Positions 40,298 through 49,484 of a stretch of DNA of 64,000 nt are shown in pieces. Position 1 is the first letter of the stretch. Each line of letters begins with the position of its first letter. The notes below the pieces were generated by a model that made no database searches, was not told the DNA's origin, and saw only the letters and a list, made by a program, of their open reading frames with translations. The stretch is from Oscillospiraceae bacterium (lineage in GTDB: Bacteria > Bacillota > Clostridia > UBA1381 > UBA9506), in NCBI GenBank assembly GCA_015068905.1, contig SVJQ01000001.1, positions 169,104 through 233,103 of the forward strand, given 5' to 3'. The position numbers and the translations under genes are program-made.

Positions 40298-40450
40298 GTA
40301 GGATTTTGAACAGAATTGTATAATTGTAATATGATGGTATAGAAGGTCTGTAGCAGCGGAACTTTATGCCGATGCCGATGTGCATTTTAAAGACATCAAA
40401 AGTATTGTGAAAGAATCTCGGAGAATGAATCATCTAAGAGGTGAACCGAT

Positions 40451-41950
40451 ATGAATATGAAAAAAGGACTTATATTCTTTCTTGCGTGGGGGCTGACAGC
40501 GTCTCTGACGTTGTCCGCTTATGCCGAAGAGAAGGGACAGTTTGCTCCTTTTACGGACGGCGTAACGGTTGTTTCTGTCTGGGTTATTGCTGTCTTATGT
40601 GTTTGTGCGCTGCTTTTTGCTGCAATATGGGTGCTGGAGTTACGCATCAAGCGCATGAAGGTGGAACAAATTGCAGATAAAACAATAGATGCAGAAACAG
40701 GCATGGGGAACCTGCAATTTTTTAACGATCGTTTTAAGAACACCATGGGCGAGGTTTCGAGAAATTTCTATTATATTGCATACATTGTTTTAGATATCAG
40801 CTATCTCAGGTCCTATTATAAAGAAAGCCCCTTTGAAGATATGCTCCAATATACAGCCTCGGTGTTGTCAGAGAAAACCGACGCAGGAGAATTTTCTGCG
40901 CGAATCAGCGAAAATGGTTTTGCTCTTACCTTTTTTGCAAAAAGCGACGAGGCGGCAAGCCAAAAAATATGTGAGGTTATGGACACCCTTAACGGTCTTG
41001 GAAATATAAAGAAAAAAACAGGAAAACTTGTGTACCATGCTGCAGTTTATCATCTGGATAAGGCAGACAAAAACGGCGAAATTCTGCTTTTTAATTTGCG
41101 AAAAAATTGTAATAAAATTTTGGGCACAGACAAACAGATTGTGTATTGTGACACCCACTCAATGAACCTGGTTCGTGAGGAAAAGGAAATTGCAGACAGG
41201 CTGTTAAAAGGTCTCCAAAACGATGAATTTAAAATGTATCTGCAATTTATTGTAGATAATCGTACCAAACAAATTGTTTCGGCAGAACTGCTATCACGTT
41301 GGGAAAACAGCGAAAAAGGGCTTTTGGGTCCGGGGGACTATATTGCCGATATGGAAGCAGTAGGGCTTATCAGCGACCATGATTTTCGTATGTTTGAGCT
41401 AGCCTGCCGTCAGCTTGAAAGCTGGAGAGGGACAGAGTATGGAAGCATTATGCTGTCCTGCAATTTTACGAGAATTACACTTTCGGAGGAGGACTTTATC
41501 GACCGCATTGTTGCCATTTCGGACAACTATCAGTTTGATAAGTCTATGCTTGGGATAGAAATTACTGAGGATTCGATAGAGCGCGATATGGATGTGGCAA
41601 GGCAGAATGTAATGCGGTGTAAGGAACTTGGTTTTTCTGTTTATCTTGATGATCTGGGCAGCGGATATACAACCCTGGCTAATTTGTGTGACTATCCGAT
41701 TGATGTAGTTAAGCTTGACCGCAGCATTTTGCTTAAGACGGAAGTCCCGAAGGGTAAGGAACTTTTTGCCGGTATTGTTGCGCTGGCTCACAGTCTGAAC
41801 ATTAAAGTGGTTTGCGAGGGCGTTGAAACCGAGGAACAAAATGCACTGGTGTCAGCATCCAACTGCGACTTTATTCAGGGCTGGTATTACACCAAAGCAC
41901 TTCCGTCGGAGGAATGTGAAGCTTTTATTGCACAATACAGAAGTGCATAA
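40451..41950 (+). CDS. EAL-domain c-di-GMP phosphodiesterase with degenerate GGDEF-like N-terminal domain
   Basis: 'SAELLSRWENSEKGLLGPGDYI', 'LSCNFTRITL', 'LGIEITEDSIE', 'VYLDDLGSGYTTLANLCDYPIDVVKLDRSIL', 'VVCEGVETEEQ..FIQGWYYTKALP'; GGDEF site replaced by 'ISENGFALTF'. Confidence 0.9.
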   Translation: MNMKKGLIFFLAWGLTASLTLSAYAEEKGQFAPFTDGVTVVSVWVIAVLCVCALLFAAIWVLELRIKRMKVEQIADKTIDAETGMGNLQFFNDRFKNTMGEVSRNFYYIAYIVLDISYLRSYYKESPFEDMLQYTASVLSEKTDAGEFSARISENGFALTFFAKSDEAASQKICEVMDTLNGLGNIKKKTGKLVYHAAVYHLDKADKNGEILLFNLRKNCNKILGTDKQIVYCDTHSMNLVREEKEIADRLLKGLQNDEFKMYLQFIVDNRTKQIVSAELLSRWENSEKGLLGPGDYIADMEAVGLISDHDFRMFELACRQLESWRGTEYGSIMLSCNFTRITLSEEDFIDRIVAISDNYQFDKSMLGIEITEDSIERDMDVARQNVMRCKELGFSVYLDDLGSGYTTLANLCDYPIDVVKLDRSILLKTEVPKGKELFAGIVALAHSLNIKVVCEGVETEEQNALVSASNCDFIQGWYYTKALPSEECEAFIAQYRSA

Positions 41951-41969
41951 AAATGTTGCCTATTCTAAA

Positions 41970-42013
41970 CCGGAATTTTTGCACATATAGATAAACTATA
42001 AGTCAAATTCCGG
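41970..42013. repeat. Inverted repeat CCGGAATTT...AAATTCCGG upstream of spoIIID
   Basis: 9-bp perfect arms (41970-41978 and 42005-42013) ending next to the GGGAGGGAG ribosome-binding site. Confidence 0.6.
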
Positions 42014-42024
42014 GAGGGAGCAGG

Positions 42025-42288
42025 TTGAAGGATTATATAGCAGGACGGGCAATTTTACTTGCCGAATATATAATCGAACAAAGAGCCACAGTCAGAAAAG
42101 CAGCGAAGGAATTTAATATATCGAAGTCAACCGTACACAAAGATATTACCGAGCGGCTGATGCTGGTCAATCAGAGCCTTGCAAAAGAAGTAAAGCAGGT
42201 CCTTGATGAAAACAAGGCTACACGGCATATCCGTGGGGGCCTTGCCACAAAACAAAAGTATGAGAATCAAAAACAAACGGAGGAATAA
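42025..42288 (+). CDS. spoIIID: Sporulation transcriptional regulator SpoIIID
   Basis: 'MKDYIAGRAILLAEYIIEQRATVRKAAKEFNISKSTVHKDITERLMLVNQSLAKEVKQVLDENKATRHIRGGLATKQKY': SpoIIID size and sequence; TTG start. Confidence 0.93.
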   Translation: MKDYIAGRAILLAEYIIEQRATVRKAAKEFNISKSTVHKDITERLMLVNQSLAKEVKQVLDENKATRHIRGGLATKQKYENQKQTEE

Positions 42289-42326
42289 TAGCTTATATTA
42301 CTTTTTTGTGACAAGAAAAAAAGCTG

Positions 42327-42355
42327 TTGAAATTTTGCCAGAAAAGCGGTATAAT
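42327..42355 (+). promoter_or_regulatory. Sigma-A promoter of the 42442 SLH gene
   Basis: TTGAAA (42327) - 17 bp - TATAAT (42350). Confidence 0.75.
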
Positions 42356-42385
42356 AAACATAACAATATGTTTATTATACCGCTT
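42344..42385. promoter_or_regulatory. 19-bp perfect inverted repeat embedding the -10 box and start site
   Basis: AAGCGGTATAATAAACATA-acaa-TATGTTTATTATACCGCTT. Confidence 0.8.
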
Positions 42386-42441
42386 GATTATTTCCGGCGG
42401 TGTAGTAATAGAGAATGCATTTATACAAAGGAGGATTTCTT

Positions 42442-44262
42442 ATGCTTAAAAAAGCGGTATCCCTCATTCTTAGTGTACTGATGGTGTTATCAGTCGGCAG
42501 TGCTTTTGCTGCAAGTTTTTCAGATGTAACGTCTGATTATTCATGGGCAGAAGATGCTATCATTGCTCTGGCTGATGAACAAGTTATCACCGGCTATCCT
42601 GACGGCACCTTTAAGCCGGGCAAAGATATTACAAAGGAAGAAGCAATTGCTTTATTTGCAAGAATTTTAGGCGCAAGCGAAACATTGAATCAGCCGGTGG
42701 TATCTTTATCCAATGTTCTTTTTGAAGAAGAGCTGAAAAAATATGATACATACGCATCGGAAGCTGCAGCTTACCTGATGTATAAACATGTTTTGTCTGC
42801 TGATGAGCTTTCTATTTATCTTTCATCAGCTCACAAGGGCGAGCCGATGAAACGTTACGAAGCGGCAACCTTAATCGCGAAGTGTTTAGGTGGCGATGTG
42901 TGGCTTAAAAGCAACCCGGATGTTACCCTTTCATACAGCGATGCGGCAGATGTTCCCGCTTCAGCAAGAGGCTATGTTTACTTTGCATCTGAAACAAAAA
43001 TTATTCAGGGCGTAGGTAATAACAAGTTTGCTCCTATGGGTAACGTAACCCGTGCACAGGTTGCTGTAATGCTGCACAGAATGTATGAGCGCCTGCAGTA
43101 TACCTATACACAGGGAACAATCTCTCAGGTTAACGAAGCAACCAATATTATCACTATCAAATCCGAAGATGGTGCGCTTGAAAACTATAAGGTAGACAGC
43201 AACGTTGCCGTTATGCTGGATGGTTCTAAAGCACAGCTTTCAGAACTGCCGATTGGTCAGAAGATTGTAATCACTTTTGCTAACAACGGCTTATATTCCT
43301 TAGACGTTGTTCAGCTGAAAGTTGATGACACCTTTGAAGCGATTTATAAGGGCAAGATGACAGACACTACCGGTACAACCGTTAAGTTTGAATCCTTTGA
43401 GACCGGTAAGGTTTCATCCTACAAGCTGGCTGATGATGCAGTCGTTGTTTACGGTGAACAGAGCGCAAGCCTTGATATTATTAAATCCGGTGACTATGCA
43501 AGAGTATCTGTTACTTCCGGCAAGGTTACCCTGCTTGAAGCAGAGCCCAAGACCAAATCTCTTCAGAATGCAACAGTTGAATCGATTACCTTTGAGCCCG
43601 ATGCGGTTATTAACTTAAGCTTTTCTGACGGCTCTATGTCAGGTTATAAAGTTAAGTCCGGTGCAACCATTCGCCGTAATGGTGCTGTGACCACTTATGC
43701 TGACTTAATGGTAGGCGACAAGGTTGATGTGACACTTGAATACGGTCAGATCAGTGCTGTTGTTGCCATCGGCGTAAGCAAACAGGTTAGCGGCTCTATT
43801 GAAGAAATTACAATCTCCAAGACATCTTCTTCTATGAAGGTTAATGTTCAGGGCGTTATCAACACTTATGCAATCGGTCGCGATGTGGTGATTAAGCTTG
43901 ACGGCGTTAGTGCTACCATTTATGATTTGCGCTTAGGCTATCAGGTTGTATTGCAGACATCCAGCGCAACCATTACAGAAATTGAAGTTAAATCTGTTGC
44001 GGCAGCAATGCAGCTGACCGGTCAGATTAAGAGTGTTGAGCCTGAACACAAGCTGATGACCATTGAACACGCAGATGCAAATGGCAATATCACAGAAAGC
44101 ATTGTGCTTGTTGGCGATTCAGTTAAAATCTTAGACAGTAATGACGGCAAGATTAAGACTCTGAAGAACCTGAAGGTTGGTCAGTATGTGACCGTTGCCG
44201 GTTCAGAAAGCATGGGCAAGTTTAAGGCAACATCTATGATGGTTTTAGGTAACGCACAGTAA
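42442..44262 (+). CDS. Exported SLH protein with C-terminal repeated beta domains
   Basis: AAAGGAGG RBS then ATG at 42442; signal peptide; SLH 'FSDVTSDYSWAEDAIIALADEQVITGYPDGTFKPGKDITKEEAIALFARIL'; body 'ITIKSEDGALENYKVDSNVAVMLDGSKAQLSELPIGQKIVI'. Confidence 0.85.
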   Translation: MLKKAVSLILSVLMVLSVGSAFAASFSDVTSDYSWAEDAIIALADEQVITGYPDGTFKPGKDITKEEAIALFARILGASETLNQPVVSLSNVLFEEELKKYDTYASEAAAYLMYKHVLSADELSIYLSSAHKGEPMKRYEAATLIAKCLGGDVWLKSNPDVTLSYSDAADVPASARGYVYFASETKIIQGVGNNKFAPMGNVTRAQVAVMLHRMYERLQYTYTQGTISQVNEATNIITIKSEDGALENYKVDSNVAVMLDGSKAQLSELPIGQKIVITFANNGLYSLDVVQLKVDDTFEAIYKGKMTDTTGTTVKFESFETGKVSSYKLADDAVVVYGEQSASLDIIKSGDYARVSVTSGKVTLLEAEPKTKSLQNATVESITFEPDAVINLSFSDGSMSGYKVKSGATIRRNGAVTTYADLMVGDKVDVTLEYGQISAVVAIGVSKQVSGSIEEITISKTSSSMKVNVQGVINTYAIGRDVVIKLDGVSATIYDLRLGYQVVLQTSSATITEIEVKSVAAAMQLTGQIKSVEPEHKLMTIEHADANGNITESIVLVGDSVKILDSNDGKIKTLKNLKVGQYVTVAGSESMGKFKATSMMVLGNAQ

Positions 44263-44273
44263 TTAAAAATGTA

Positions 44274-44313
44274 AACACCGTTTGAAGAATTTTCTTCAAA
44301 CGGTGTTTTTTTG
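44274..44313 (+). terminator. Rho-independent terminator
   Basis: AACACCGTTTGAAGAA-ttt-TCTTCAAACGGTGTT-TTTTT. Confidence 0.92.
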
Positions 44314-44471
44314 TGTTGTTGAAAAATGATCTTGTTTGTGATACAATGATTTCGTGTAAGGATTCCCGCATGTTAAATATGCACGTGAATATACAATTTT
44401 GAATGATTTTTGATCCTAACTTGACAAAATCATAGTTGAATGATGAATAACTATGTTAAAAGGTGTGAAAT

Positions 44472-44588
44472 ATGAAGAAAACATTTTGAATACTTTCTAT
44501 TGTCTTAGCTTGTGCTTTAGCGATGGTGCATTTAATTATAAATGGATATCCAAGTCTACAAAATATAAACATTAGTTTACCGATTTAG
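44472..44588 (+). pseudogene. Candidate remnant of a short exported/lipoprotein leader (in-frame TGA)
   Basis: ATG AAG AAA ACA TTT TGA ATA CTT TCT ATT GTC TTA GCT TGT GCT...TAG = MKKTF*ILSIVLACALAMVHLIINGYPSLQNINISLPI*. Confidence 0.35.
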
Positions 44589-44635
44589 GTAAAACAAGCC
44601 AAACGCTAGATTTTGATGAAACGGGGAGGTTTAAT

Positions 44636-47428
44636 ATGGATAAATTTATGGAAATAGCACAGCAAAAGATTTATGCCAGCGATGCCGAGCTTGTGCGTCC
44701 TGAGCCGATTCCTTTTGAGAAAAAAGCCTGCGTTCTGCAAAAGACAAAGGCGGTGCCTGTTGTGACTAAAAGTAAGGCACAAACGAAAGAAGAAATTTTT
44801 GAAGAGGTTAAAGCATTACGCAGGCGTTATGATTGTTATCTTGAAAATCATGCGCCGGCGCTTGTGCCCCACAACGTCCGTATTGACCTTCGTAAGTTTT
44901 TGCTTGACGGCAAAGAGACCGTTACCATTCCTCATTACGGTGGTCCGGTGGGGTATGGTCTTCAGACCTATGAAACCACTTTTGTACTAGGTGATATTAC
45001 TGATAAAGAGGTATACATCTGCTTTAAAGGCGCTGACTATATTGCAACCGTGTACATAAACGGCGAGTGCGTTGGCATTCACGAAGGCTTTTTCTCTCCC
45101 TTTGAGTTTAACGCCACTAGGGTGGCAAAACAGGGCGAAAACACCTTAAAGGTTGTGCTTGAAAACGACTACATCTATCAGGGCAACGGCACCCACGGTA
45201 TGGCAGGTGAGCTTGCCGGTGAGGACCGGATTCAGGGTGATAAGCTTTATGCAGCTACCGGTCTTGGGTTTGACGATTCCTTTTCCGGCTGGCACCATTG
45301 CCCACCGGGAATGGGTATCTATAACGATGTGTTTGTAGAAGTCAGAGAAAAGGTTAACATTACCGATATGTTCGTGCGCCCTGACTTAGATAACGGGATG
45401 GCAGAACTGTGGATTGAGGTTGACAGCACAGAATATAAGGCAAAAAGCCTTGTGTTTGACTTGTCGCTTTATGGACAGAATTTTTCTGAAACCGTGTTTG
45501 AGCACAGGCAGCTGACGCCGGTGTTTGACGGTCACGAAATTCCTGCTGAGCACGGCAAAAACCTGTATAAATTGCCGATTTCTATGGAGAACTATAAGCT
45601 GTGGGATTTAGAAACGCCCTTTTTATATCAGCTTCAGGTTAGGGTGTTTTATGAGGGCAAAGAGCAGGATGTAGGCAAGGTGACCTTTGGTATGCGTTCT
45701 TTTTATCAGGATACCGAAAGTACGCCTAAGGGTATGTTTTACTTAAACGGCAGAAAAATCCGCCTGCGTGGTGCCAACACTATGGGCTTTGAACAGCAGG
45801 ACGTTTTGCGTGGGGATTTTGAACAGCTGATAACAGATATTCTGCTTGCCAAGGTCTGCAACATGAACTACTGGCGGCTGACTCAGCGGCCAGTGCAGGA
45901 TGAGGTGTATCAGTATTGTGATATGCTGGGCCTTATGACCCAAACGGATTTGCCTCTGTTCCGCGTGATGCGACGCAATAAGGTTTGTGAGGGCATCCGC
46001 CAGACAGAGGAAATGACTAAAATGGTCAGAAAGCACCCCTGTAACATTATGCTGACCTATATGAACGAACCGATTGATATTGAATTTCCGCCCTACAGGG
46101 TGCATCGTCATCTGATTCGTGCAGAGCTTGAGGACTTTTTCCGTGCCTGCGACCTTGTGGTGAAGCTGAATCACCCTGATTGTGTCATTAAACATATTGA
46201 GGGTGACTGCAAATCCCCCGACCATACAGAAGAGAACTGTCTGCCGGATGTACACGCCTATACCATGTGGTATAACGGGCATTGTATTTCCTTCGGAGAA
46301 CTGCACCGCGGTTATTGGGATAAGGTGAAACCGGGCTGGTTTTATGCCTGCGGCGAATATGGCACAGAGGGGCTTGACCACGTGGATTTGATGAAGCGGC
46401 GCTACCCCAAAGAATGGCTGCAGGAACCCTTTGACCCGAAAAACATTTGCTGCGCGCAGGCAAAGTCTTGCCATGTGAGCTTTTTTGACACCAAAACAAC
46501 CTTGGAAGAGTGGGTAGAGGCGTCTCAAAGTCATCAGGCCTTTGCCACACGTTATATGACCGAGGCATTTCGTCGTGACCCAAGAATGGTCAGCTTTGCC
46601 ATTCATCTTTTTATTGATGCGTGGCCCAGCGGCTGGATGAAAACCATTATGGATTGCGAGCGTACACCAAAGCCGGCGTTTTATGAGTATAAAAATGCCT
46701 TAGAGCCGATTATGCTCAGCCTGCGGAGCGACCGCTTTACTTACTTTGCAGGGGAACCCATCAGTATTGAAGCCCACATTTGTAACGACACCGAAGAAAC
46801 TGACGGCGGCACAAGCAAAATTGTATTTGAGCTGTATGACGGTGAGAATCTTGAGGCGGCAGAAGAGTGTCTGGCTGTGTTTGATGCATTAAACAGTAGT
46901 TATGCTGCCAGTGCTGATTTTGTGGTAGATTCTGTTTCTGACAGAGAAAGTCGCACGTTGAAGGCGATTCTGATAAAAGATGGAGAAGTGTGGACTTATA
47001 ACACCTTTACCTTTGAGGTGTTTGCAAAACGGCAGGTGAAAAAGAACGATGATGTGGTGTTGATTACTGATTTAGACATTGGCGAGCACGAGATTGCCGG
47101 TGAAACCGTTTCGGTTAAATCAGGCTTTTCTTCCTGCGATTATCGTATTTTTGTGTCTAGGGATACGGGGCATCCGGCTGTGGCGGAATTTAAGGAAAAA
47201 GACTTTTCCCTGTGGTATGATAAAAAGAAAGACAGAATCTCTCACATCACCGAGAAAAAGTTTTTGGCAGAGGGCTTTCAGCCGATTCTTTACTTTAATA
47301 AAGGAGAAGGCTCAATGGTCTGTGGCGTGAAGGAATATGAGGGCAAAAAATATGTGATTTGCCTTGCTGACCTGCGCGCCGAAAACCCGGTGGCAGAACG
47401 GTTTTTAGAAAATTTATATCAGTTATAA
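44636..47428 (+). CDS. Glycoside hydrolase family 2-like protein
   Basis: Sugar-binding jelly-roll 'YETTFVLGDITDKEVYICFKGADYIATVYINGECVGIHEGFFSPFEFNAT', 'GMRSFYQDTESTPKGMFYLNGRKIRLRGANTMGFEQQDV', 'NIMLTYMNEP'. Confidence 0.88.
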   Translation: MDKFMEIAQQKIYASDAELVRPEPIPFEKKACVLQKTKAVPVVTKSKAQTKEEIFEEVKALRRRYDCYLENHAPALVPHNVRIDLRKFLLDGKETVTIPHYGGPVGYGLQTYETTFVLGDITDKEVYICFKGADYIATVYINGECVGIHEGFFSPFEFNATRVAKQGENTLKVVLENDYIYQGNGTHGMAGELAGEDRIQGDKLYAATGLGFDDSFSGWHHCPPGMGIYNDVFVEVREKVNITDMFVRPDLDNGMAELWIEVDSTEYKAKSLVFDLSLYGQNFSETVFEHRQLTPVFDGHEIPAEHGKNLYKLPISMENYKLWDLETPFLYQLQVRVFYEGKEQDVGKVTFGMRSFYQDTESTPKGMFYLNGRKIRLRGANTMGFEQQDVLRGDFEQLITDILLAKVCNMNYWRLTQRPVQDEVYQYCDMLGLMTQTDLPLFRVMRRNKVCEGIRQTEEMTKMVRKHPCNIMLTYMNEPIDIEFPPYRVHRHLIRAELEDFFRACDLVVKLNHPDCVIKHIEGDCKSPDHTEENCLPDVHAYTMWYNGHCISFGELHRGYWDKVKPGWFYACGEYGTEGLDHVDLMKRRYPKEWLQEPFDPKNICCAQAKSCHVSFFDTKTTLEEWVEASQSHQAFATRYMTEAFRRDPRMVSFAIHLFIDAWPSGWMKTIMDCERTPKPAFYEYKNALEPIMLSLRSDRFTYFAGEPISIEAHICNDTEETDGGTSKIVFELYDGENLEAAEECLAVFDALNSSYAASADFVVDSVSDRESRTLKAILIKDGEVWTYNTFTFEVFAKRQVKKNDDVVLITDLDIGEHEIAGETVSVKSGFSSCDYRIFVSRDTGHPAVAEFKEKDFSLWYDKKKDRISHITEKKFLAEGFQPILYFNKGEGSMVCGVKEYEGKKYVICLADLRAENPVAERFLENLYQL

Positions 47429-47430
47429 AC

Positions 47431-47464
47431 AAGGGTCCGTAGCAGCGCTGCGGACCTTTTTGGT
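47431..47464 (+). terminator. Rho-independent terminator
   Basis: GGTCCGTAGC-agc-GCTGCGGACC-TTTTT. Confidence 0.88.
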
Positions 47465-47503
47465 AACGCAATTTTTTCAGCTTTCTAAAACGACATTTTG
47501 AAA

Positions 47504-47570
47504 AATCCTAGGATTAGACAAAATAATCCTAGGATTTTCCCTATTTTCTTTTGTGAAAATTATATATAAT
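47504..47570 (+). promoter_or_regulatory. Paired palindrome operator (copy 2) plus -10 TATAAT
   Basis: AATCCTAGGATT (47504-47515) and AATCCTAGGATT (47525-47536), then TATAAT at 47565. Confidence 0.7.
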
Positions 47571-47602
47571 ATAATAAAAATTATTATGGTAAATGACTAG
47601 AG

Positions 47603-48571
47603 GTGGATGTTACATTGAAAGCAAATGTAGAAAAAGCAGGGGCAATCACCCCGAGACGCAGGCTGGGCAAAGAAATGTGGCAGTCAAGGTATTTATACCT
47701 GTTGTTGCTTCCCAGTGTTTTTTTGATTGGCCTGTTTTGTTATGGTCCGCTATATGGCTTGCTCCTTGCGTTTAAGGAGTATAAACCGAGGCTGGGCATT
47801 TTGGGAAGCCCATGGGTTGGCTTTGATGTTTTTGAAAGTGTAGTCACTGACCCACATTTCTGGCACGTGTTCTTTAATACGATTAAAATCAGCTTCTTGT
47901 TTATTGTTTTCACCTTCCCGGTGCCGATTTTGATTGCCTTGTTCTTTAATGAACTGCGTAGCAGCAAATTACAAAAGACACTGCAAACGGTTTATACTTT
48001 TCCTCACTTTCTGTCCTGGGTTATTCTGTCCGGTATTTTTATCAACTTTTTAGATTTTAACGGTCCGGTTAACGCAGTGATTAATTTTCTGGGACTGGAA
48101 CGGGTTACGTTTTTAGGCGAAAAATCGATGTTTATCCCGATTCTGCTTATCACGGATATATGGAAAAGTGCCGGATGGAGCAGTATCGTATATCTTGCCG
48201 CCATTGCCGGTATTGATGCTGAGCTTTATGAGGCGGCAGAACTTGACGGCGCAAGCCGCTGGCAGAAAATGTTTTACATTACCGTACCCAGCATCAGCAC
48301 AACCATCAGCATGCTTTTGGTATTGAGAATCGGCAGCCTGATCAGCGGTCATTTTGATCAGGTATTTAATATGCAGAATCCGGCTGTTTCTGAGGTTGCT
48401 GAAACCCTTGAAGTGTATATTTACAACTATACCTTCCTGCAAGGCGGAAGCTTTTCATTCACAACGGCGATTGGCTTGTTTACCTCAGTGATTAACTTTA
48501 TCTTACTCACTGTTGCCAATGTCTTTTCTAAAAAAGTGCAGGGCGTTGGCGTTCTGGAAGGGGGTAAATAA
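47603..48571 (+). CDS. Sugar ABC transporter permease (LplB-like)
   Basis: 'RYLYLLLLPSVFLIGLFCYGPLYGLLLAFKEYKP', 'ELYEAAELDGASRWQKMFYITVPSI'. Confidence 0.92.
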   Translation: MDVTLKANVEKAGAITPRRRLGKEMWQSRYLYLLLLPSVFLIGLFCYGPLYGLLLAFKEYKPRLGILGSPWVGFDVFESVVTDPHFWHVFFNTIKISFLFIVFTFPVPILIALFFNELRSSKLQKTLQTVYTFPHFLSWVILSGIFINFLDFNGPVNAVINFLGLERVTFLGEKSMFIPILLITDIWKSAGWSSIVYLAAIAGIDAELYEAAELDGASRWQKMFYITVPSISTTISMLLVLRIGSLISGHFDQVFNMQNPAVSEVAETLEVYIYNYTFLQGGSFSFTTAIGLFTSVINFILLTVANVFSKKVQGVGVLEGGK

Positions 48572-48573
48572 AG

Positions 48574-49446
48574 ATGAAAAAACGAATCACAATTGCCGAT
48601 GTCATTATCGCGGCTGTTATGATTGCCTGGGGCTTTACTATTTTCTACCCCTTCTACAATACGGTTCTCACCTCTTTTATGACAGAGGCAGAGTATATGA
48701 AGCATCCTTTCTCTTTTTATGTCAGAGACATTACCTTTGATGCTTACAAAACAATCTTTACGAACAGTAAAATTCCCAGAGGTTTTACAAACTCTCTGAT
48801 TATTGTCGGTGCTTATACGCCCCTCAGCCTGTTTCTGACTGCGACGGCGGGATATGCCATGAGCCGTAAACGGTTTCCTTTAAGAAACCTGATTAACAAC
48901 TTTTTTGTTCTGCCTATGTATTTCGGCGGCGGTATCATTCCTCTTTACATTCTGGTTAAAAATCTGGGCATGTTAAACAGCTTGTGGCCTATTATTTTAA
49001 TTGGTGCTATGAGTACATATAATATGATTTTGGTGAAGAATTATTTTTACGGCATATCGGATTCTTTGGAAGAATCTGCCCGCATTGACGGTGCTAACGA
49101 CATCAGAATCTGTTTCCAGATTTATCTGCCGTTGGCAAAGCCGATTCTTGCAACCATTTTGCTGTTTTGCGTGGTAGGTAAGTGGAACGAATGGTATTTC
49201 CCTCTGTTGTTTATCACAGACACCAAGCAGTGGCCCCTGCAGTTGGTTCTGCGTGAGACAATTAATGAAGTAGCCAACAAAATCAATGCCGGTTCCTTAT
49301 CGGATGATCAGCTTGGTATTGAAACCTTCTCTCAAAGCGTTAAAATGGCGACGGTTGTTGTCACTATGGTTCCCATTATGTGCGTATATCCCTTTATGCA
49401 ACGGTATTTTATCAAAGGTATTATGATTGGCGCCGTAAAGGGCTGA
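48574..49446 (+). CDS. Carbohydrate ABC transporter permease (YtcP-like)
   Basis: 'AGYAMSRKRFPLRNLINNFFVLPMYFGGGIIPLYILVKNLGMLNSLWPII', 'SLEESARIDGANDIRICFQIYLPLAKPILATI', 'QRYFIKGIMIGAVKG'. Confidence 0.93.
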   Translation: MKKRITIADVIIAAVMIAWGFTIFYPFYNTVLTSFMTEAEYMKHPFSFYVRDITFDAYKTIFTNSKIPRGFTNSLIIVGAYTPLSLFLTATAGYAMSRKRFPLRNLINNFFVLPMYFGGGIIPLYILVKNLGMLNSLWPIILIGAMSTYNMILVKNYFYGISDSLEESARIDGANDIRICFQIYLPLAKPILATILLFCVVGKWNEWYFPLLFITDTKQWPLQLVLRETINEVANKINAGSLSDDQLGIETFSQSVKMATVVVTMVPIMCVYPFMQRYFIKGIMIGAVKG

Positions 49447-49484
49447 TATAATATAAAAAAAGAGTCAATAAGGAGGAATTTATT

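Noticed and set aside
41399-41839. 146 aa minus-strand ORF inside the EAL gene
   Set aside because: Overlaps intact EAL catalytic motifs on the other strand; shadow ORF.
44413-44457. Possible third, degenerate copy of the AATCCTAGGATT-AGACAA operator (GATCCTAACTTGACAAAATCATAG)
   Set aside because: Only the ATCCTA and GACAAAAT parts match, palindromes are lost, and no -10 lies at the matching distance.
44472-44588. TGA read as tryptophan or selenocysteine in MKKTF(TGA)ILSIVLACALAMV
   Set aside because: No SECIS-like evidence, other genes end normally at TGA or TAA/TAG, and the ORF is tiny; decay is simpler.
45743-46606. 287 aa minus-strand ORF inside the GH2 gene
   Set aside because: Antisense of a clear GH2 coding sequence; His/Cys/aromatic-rich low-complexity translation, no family features.
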